DNA from: Trichopria drosophilae
Lineage: Eukaryota; Arthropoda; Insecta; Hymenoptera; Diapriidae
NCBI GenBank assembly: GCA_030407085.1
Contig: CM059587.1
Location: 77,675,001 to 77,739,000 of the forward strand
Reading direction: 5' to 3'
Length of the DNA: 64,000 nt
Under the pieces are notes generated by a model. It was not told the origin of the DNA. It saw nothing but the letters and a program-made list of their open reading frames with translations, and did no database searches. The translations under genes and the position numbers were made by a program. Below are positions 59,104 to 64,000 of this stretch, piece by piece (the stretch's first letter is position 1; the number at the start of each line of letters is the position of its first letter).

Positions 59104-60734
59104 TTGCAAATTATTTTGCTAAACATTTCAAAAATGTTTATCGTAACTCTAGGGTACTTTTACCTGATCTAGTCTCTGTTGATAACTCTTTAAGTTGCAT
59201 CAATATTTCTAAGGAGGACATATTATTGGCTGTTGGTGATCTTGATGAGGGACTTCACAGTGGACCAGACTTGTTACCTCCGATATTTATTAAAAAATGT
59301 ATCTCCTCACTTTTAAATCCCATTCATTCATTATTTAACCTTTCGCTGAACTCTGGTTTGTTTCCGCATAAATGGAAACAATCATTTATAAATCCAATTT
59401 TTAAAAATGGCGATAGACAGAACGTAGTCAATTATCGCCCCATTTCTATTATTAGCACTATTCCAAAGATATTCGATGCTATAGTTACTACTAAACTTAG
59501 TGCTTACTTATCATATGTTATCTCCCCATCCCAACATGGTTTTGTAAAAGGTAGATCTACGGTATCAAATCTATTATCTTTTACTTCTTTCGTAAATGAT
59601 GGTTTGGAAGCGGGATGTCAAGTGGACTCTATCTACCTTGATTTTTCTAAGGCTTTCGATTCAATAAACCATCCTTTGTTGATTCGTAAATTGCAGAATG
59701 TCGGCATAACTGGCCCTATGTTGGGTTGGTTGAAGTCTTTCCTCATAGATCGTACGCAAATTGTCAGAGTGAAAGGGCACTTATCCGATCCTTTTCGTGC
59801 TTCCTCTGGAGTCCCACAGGGATCACATCTTGGTCCACTACTCTTCATCTTATTTATAAATGACATATGTTTTCAATTTAAATCTTCTAACTATTTATTA
59901 TATGCGGATGATTTAAAAATCTATTCAACTGTGAGGTCCCCCATTGAAGCGTCCAAAATCCAGCAAGATCTTCATGCACTTCAAATATGGTGCGAATCTA
60001 ATAGTCTATATTTAAATATTGAAAAGTGTAAGATTCTCAGATTTTGTAGATCGCGTTCACCAATCCTATATGAATATCGATTAAAGGACAGTCCTGTTGA
60101 AACTGTTACCTCGATTAAGGATCTCGGGGTTATCGTCGATCAAGAATTGTCTTTTCACGAGCACTTGACATATGTTATATCTAAGGCCTATAAACAATAT
60201 GGGTTTGTTATACGTACTACCCGAAGTTTCAAAGATCCTCTTGCTATATTGTCCATTTATAAAGCCTTAGTTCAACCCATATTGTTATATGCTTCACCGA
60301 TATGGTCTCCTTTTACTGCATGTGCCAAAAGGGATTTAGATAGTGTGCAACGAAAGTTTATGCGGTACCTTTCATATAAGACTGGCAATCCTATGGCGTA
60401 TGATTGCCACGATTATAGTTTAGTTTCTAAGAAATTTGGAATCCATACACTCATGTCTATTCATGAATTTAATGATGCAATACTAGTTAAGAAGATTCTC
60501 TCAGGCCTAGTCACTGGATCCCAAATTTCAAGTTTATTTAGTTATAGAGAGATCGTTTATTCTGTAAATTTCAGACCTTTATTTGAAAGGTCATGCAGAT
60601 CTAATAGATGTTATCATTCAACTGTCTTTCGTTTAACGCGTAAATGGAATTTACTACCACGACATATTACATCGTTAGAGATAAATCAAGGCTTTGTAGC
60701 CCATTGCAAACGATATTTATGTTCGTTATATTAG
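59052..60734 (+). CDS. LINE ORF2 reverse transcriptase part (frame-shifted from the endonuclease)
   Basis: Open from just after the TGA at 59049-59051; the first ATG is 59064. RT motifs in order: NYRPISIIST, GFVKGRSTVSNLL, YLDFSKAFDSINHPLL (first catalytic Asp, about residue 192 from that ATG), SGVPQGSHLGPLLFILFIND and LLYADDLKIYS (YADD at 280-283), then the thumb region with LGVIVD and a C-terminal region ending before TAG. It makes cDNA at the insertion site. In intact relatives it is one polypeptide with the endonuclease; here it is in a different frame, most simply through a 1-nt deletion. Confidence 0.9.
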   Translation, partial: VPSSMFIGKSSSHDPTVIANYFAKHFKNVYRNSRVLLPDLVSVDNSLSCINISKEDILLAVGDLDEGLHSGPDLLPPIFIKKCISSLLNPIHSLFNLSLNSGLFPHKWKQSFINPIFKNGDRQNVVNYRPISIISTIPKIFDAIVTTKLSAYLSYVISPSQHGFVKGRSTVSNLLSFTSFVNDGLEAGCQVDSIYLDFSKAFDSINHPLLIRKLQNVGITGPMLGWLKSFLIDRTQIVRVKGHLSDPFRASSGVPQGSHLGPLLFILFINDICFQFKSSNYLLYADDLKIYSTVRSPIEASKIQQDLHALQIWCESNSLYLNIEKCKILRFCRSRSPILYEYRLKDSPVETVTSIKDLGVIVDQELSFHEHLTYVISKAYKQYGFVIRTTRSFKDPLAILSIYKALVQPILLYASPIWSPFTACAKRDLDSVQRKFMRYLSYKTGNPMAYDCHDYSLVSKKFGIHTLMSIHEFNDAILVKKILSGLVTGSQISSLFSYREIVYSVNFRPLFERSCRSNRCYHSTVFRLTRKWNLLPRHITSLEINQGFVAHCKRYLCSLY

Positions 60735-60866
60735 TATCTTAACAGGCATAAATCACATTTAATTTTTGTTTTGTTACTTATTTTCCGTTTATATTATCTA
60801 TATATAAAGTATTCTTATACATCCAAATGTACATACACCATCGCAATATTTTATATTTCTGGTTTT

Positions 60867-60880
60867 GGGCGTTCACGCCC
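60867..60880 (+). other. 3' UTR hairpin of the LINE
   Basis: GGGCG-TTCA-CGCCC, a perfect 5-bp GC stem with a 4-nt loop, about 15 nt before the poly-A tail in otherwise AT-rich sequence. Such 3' hairpins in non-LTR elements can be the RT recognition site. That role is inferred here. Confidence 0.65.
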
Positions 60881-60888
60881 GTATGTTT

Positions 60889-60893
60889 AATAA

Positions 60894-60930
<37 letters not shown>
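60889..60930 (+). terminator. LINE polyadenylation signal and poly-A tail
   Basis: AATAAA at 60889-60894 runs into T and then 35 consecutive A (60896-60930). A pure tail of this length suggests a recent insertion, since A-tails decay quickly. Confidence 0.8.
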
Positions 60931-60932
<2 letters not shown>

Positions 60933-61601
60933 ATAATTGCAGTAAACAATATTTAAAATAGTATTTTTTAAAATATTTTGTTTATTTAGCATTAATTTAA
61001 TTTTTTGTTGTTTTCAAGCTACGAATCTCCTACTTATGTCATGATTGCTTATCGAGTCTATTTTATACAAAAGAAGAGGATAATTTTAATAATTGAAAAC
61101 TGCGAGTTTAATCCGTATGTAGTAGTTTTATCAAGAATTTTGTGTTACCATTAAATATTGTAGCGACAAAACTAATTAACAGAGAATTTAATTTACTGAA
61201 TTAATAATATGTCGCTGAAGTTATTAATAATATATATTAATAACTGAACTAAAGAAAGCAGAAATTAATTTATCGTCAAACTCTTTTAAGTCTCAGTAGC
61301 AATTCAAGACAACCAAACTAATTTGGCATAGACTTTTGTAATTTTCCTGTATTTCAATGATTGTGTTATTTATTAAGTTATTCTTTAAATAAATGGTGTT
61401 GTTGTGTAGAAGTATATATAATAAAAAATATAAATATAAAAGTCGGCTTTGTCCTACGAATTGATTTGATGAAAGTTTTCCTTGACGTTTAGAACAAACT
61501 CGTGTTCATTTTCAAGAGGTTACTGCAGTAAATTTATATTTTTTACTAAGTTATTCTCTACTCGTCACATTTTAAAGTAAACCTCAAGCTTTTAAATTTG
61601 T
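60931..61601. other. AT-rich non-coding DNA right of the LINE
   Basis: No gene or clear element. The first bases TTATAATTGC should contain the 3' copy of any target duplication, but no clear 5' partner was found. Confidence 0.45.
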
Positions 61602-61794
61602 GGCCAGGGAACAAAGTTCCGAAAATCAAAACCATGAAAGGCTAAAATTTCGATATTGCGTGAGTCTAAGGTATTTTAATTTGCTTCCTTTTTGTCAAAT
61701 TTTCAGACAAAGTGAAGAAAATCACGTTGGAGTCATTCGATATCGAAATTTTGGCCTTTCGGTGTGTTGATTTTCGGAACTTTGTTCCCCGGCC
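61602..61794. mobile_element. Fold-back MITE, GGCCAGGGAACAAA ends (copy 2)
   Basis: 193 bp. The terminal inverted repeats GGCCAGGGAACAAAGTTCCG and (reverse complement) GGCCGGGGAACAAAGTTCCG are nearly perfect. The interior is similar to 48069-48262 throughout (CTAAAATTTCGATATTGCGT and onward). Unlike copy 1, the 8-bp flanks differ (AAATTTGT versus ATATTAAT). Confidence 0.8.
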
Positions 61795-62016
61795 ATATTA
61801 ATTATTAATATTTTATTTATGTGAAATACTTTGTCTTTATTTTTTATATACGACATTATGAAGAAAGAAATGAAAACATTGTACAGTTCTGAGAATATAT
61901 AGAATTGATTAATCAAATACTTAAATAGTATCCTTTTTTCTTTCAGTCATGCCCACAATTGTAATCGTTACCATTCATGTTATTTTGTTATTATTTTCTT
62001 GGTTACGTATGACTTG
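61795..62016. other. AT-rich non-coding DNA
   Basis: Nothing recognised. Confidence 0.4.
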
Positions 62017-62207
62017 TTAAAGGCTTCCACAGACTGGAGGGTTTTCACAACTAAAGCTTTAGTTGTGACTAAAATGATGACTTAAAAATGTCACACGGAA
62101 CTTACAAAACATGTTCATTTACATACATAAAGTGTTCGAATTATTATATAACATATTTATAAGCGGTATCTTGCATTTGTAAGATCTTCGGTCTGTGGAA
62201 ACCTTAA
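62017..62207. mobile_element. TTAA-flanked MITE, GGYTTCCACAGAC ends (191 bp)
   Basis: TTAAAGGCTTCCACAGACTG at the left pairs with TTAAGGTTTCCACAGACCGA (reverse complement) at the right, with TTAA at both boundaries. A small palindrome, ACTAAAGCTTTAGT, lies inside. Non-coding. A piggyBac-type target is inferred from TTAA. Confidence 0.6.
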
Positions 62208-63659
62208 AACCTATAGATACATTATGGAACTTCCTCACTATTGACGTAGGTTTCTGCAGCTCGTACATTTCATACACAAATGTGAAGTATCGCACCATCT
62301 CTTAAGACGATCTGCAGCTCTCGCAAAGTTAAAAACATCTAGCAAAACCGTTAAAAGATAAAATAAATAAATTTATATAAGAAGTAATGATAAAAGAATT
62401 TATTTCTACTTGCATATTTTCTTATAACGTAATATTGTTTGCCAAACGCCAAACCCAACTGGAAAAAAGAAGTTTTTATTATTTTCACAAGTGCGGTAGG
62501 ATTTTAAGTTTATATTTTTTACCGAATGTAAAACGATTCTGCTAAATTTAAGTATTAATACATGTATCCGAAGTTAGAAACGTTCACCGAAAGATTTCTA
62601 AGGAGTGTCACTATAATAAAATACATACTTCATACGATTATAATGAAATAAACATATAAAAATTTAGAAATCATTAATTGGATGTGTTTTAATGTTGAAA
62701 AAACGCAATTATACAATTATTTGATTATTTTGTCACTGGGACGCCTATGACAAATCGTTCATTAAACATTCGAAACTTCAGCTTCGATAAGAATACACCT
62801 AAAAATTGGTTGTATGACTAAGAGCCGTCAATATGACGAAAACATCATCATTCAGACCAAAAATAACATTTCTACCTGTATATATTGGTTTAAATGTGTT
62901 ATTTTTAATATAACTTAAAAGTAACTTTCAGAATTGGCAGCTAACTTTAGTGCCATATTTGTAAATCTATGCGAAATTGCTAACGACAACTCGTACGTCA
63001 TCAAAAATATTTTATTATATGGACAAATCTCCAGAATCTTTAGATTTAGTGTCATTTGCATTTTATCATCACTTAGACAAATATCCCTGAAGTTCTGAAG
63101 GTTCAATGAACGAATGTTTAGAACAGACTTAACCTGTTTCGTCCTGAAATGCCGTAAATTTTGACTTCTTTTCATCAGGTGCTTTCTTAGGGAAAAAATC
63201 ACTTAATCTCTTTGATATAACCACACCTATTGTATTTTTTTCTCGAACTTTCTAAATCCGGTTTCAGATTGACCATATCTGCCGCCATTTTTTTACTATG
63301 ACGGTTTAAACATAAAAAAATCGTGAATTTTGAAAAAATTTGTTCAAATAATCGTATTTTTGAATTATTCTTCGAATCAAGTTGAATCTCTGTATCTGGT
63401 GGAGTAAATAGTTATACTAAAAGATAGGATGGTTATTAATTCACCATTCATAATGGCGGCTTCAAAATGGCGGTTCTAAGTCAAAATTTTGTTGAAAAAT
63501 TTCTGGACGATCTAACTCAAAAGCTACGAGCTTTTTAAAAAAAATGTTGAGAATGAAAAGTTCTTAGAATTCATTGAGAAATATACTGGAATTTTTTCAG
63601 ATTTTTTAAATGAAGTTTTGAGAAATTTTTTTCAAAATTTTTTTCAAAATTGCATTCTC
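62208..63659. other. Intergenic or intronic DNA, no gene recognised
   Basis: Short open frames only. Around 63440-63480 the motif AATGGCGGCTTCAAAATGGCGG recurs, a fragment of the dispersed repeat type. Confidence 0.4.
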
Positions 63660-63755
63660 TAGGGGGTAAGGGGAAGTAGAAATCGTTCAAATAAATGAGG
63701 TTATTTTGTTCAAATAGACGGGGTGTTCAAGTAAGAGGGGTTTTACTGTACAGTG
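63660..63755. mobile_element. Right end of a pogo-like MITE
   Basis: GTTCAAATAAATGAGG, then AGTAAGAGGGGTTTTACTGTA, recalls in reverse complement the CAGTAxxACCyCTCTTAyTC ends seen at 9693. The left end was not identified. Low confidence. Confidence 0.35.
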
Positions 63756-64000
63756 TTTACATCATCAAAGTTGTACATTGTAAATATACAACGTAATGAA
63801 ATTTCAAATTAATTTAAAATTTTGCATCAAACTCATGATTTACATCATACAAATTATTCGAGAAGCTGCTAATTTCGTAAAATAAAAGTGCACATTTGAA
63901 GGTTAGGATATTGTCAATTTTTAACGATGTGTTTCAAGACCTCCACAAACATTGAAAAGTTTTTCATTTGCAAAATAACAAACAAATCCAATATCAGCAG
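63756..64000. other. AT-rich non-coding DNA to the window edge
   Basis: Nothing recognised. Confidence 0.4.

Larger units (their letters stand above)
56900..60930 (+). mobile_element. Nearly full-length non-LTR retrotransposon (LINE, CR1/jockey group)
   Basis: Two-ORF layout: a PHD-finger ORF1, then apurinic-type endonuclease and reverse transcriptase. A 3' UTR follows, with a GGGCG/CGCCC hairpin, AATAAA and a tail of 35 A. PHD-type ORF1 proteins occur in CR1-like elements, while a poly-A tail is more jockey-like, so the exact clade is open. The 5' boundary is estimated from the end of unrelated repeats, and I could not find a convincing target duplication. One frameshift separates endonuclease and RT, so this copy is probably not autonomous, although its long open frames suggest a fairly recent insertion. 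Confidence 0.85.

Noticed and set aside
59040..59105. Second programmed frameshift between endonuclease and RT
   Set aside because: No slippery heptamer is in register, and intact relatives encode both domains in one frame; mutation or error is simpler.

Overview
The window looks like arthropod nuclear DNA, most likely insect: AT-rich, with long introns, spliced RS-rich coding exons, many short TIR elements, a non-LTR retrotransposon and short TTAGG (arthropod telomere-type) tracts. A hymenopteran such as an ant or wasp is my guess from the style of the repeats; nothing here proves it. There are no bacterial features.

Region 1 (about 1.3-22.1 kb, plus strand) is one protein-coding gene. Six coding exons join in frame: 1858-2177, 10556-11080, 18971-19772, 19871-19925, 20055-20084 and 20199-21223. 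They give a 918-residue protein with an acidic N-terminus, three arginine/serine-rich blocks, a proline-rich middle, SPPRR repeats and an RGG-like C-terminus. This is the architecture of a nuclear pre-mRNA processing factor, but I cannot name the family. Introns 1 (8.4 kb) and 2 (7.9 kb) are packed with nested non-autonomous DNA transposons and an 18-bp minisatellite. Introns 3-5 are about 100 bp each.

Region 2 (about 22.1-49.4 kb) shows no recognisable host gene. It holds fold-back elements, a decayed Tc1-like transposase, a tRNA-like SINE head and many TIR elements.

Region 3 (about 49.4-52 kb) is a CpG-rich, GC-rich island with a good candidate 5' untranslated exon (51010-51309, plus strand) and other possible first exons. 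I read it as the promoter and leader of a gene whose coding part lies beyond the right edge.

Region 4 (52-64 kb) holds arrays of a dispersed repeat, a palindrome with TTAGG tracts, a nearly full-length CR1/jockey-type LINE (about 56.9-60.93 kb) and more TIR elements. The LINE has a PHD-finger ORF1, an endonuclease/reverse transcriptase ORF2 in the -1 frame, a 3' hairpin and a 35-A tail.

The main observations are these. (1) A retroviral-type slippery heptamer A_AAA_AAC sits directly before the LINE ORF1 stop, and the -1 frame is exactly the ATG-less start of ORF2. (2) Seven complete TTAA-bounded inverted-repeat elements from several families are present; one is inserted in one arm of a palindrome whose other arm keeps the empty site. 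(3) Transposons are nested several layers deep. All calls come from reading the sequence by eye; no database search was possible.
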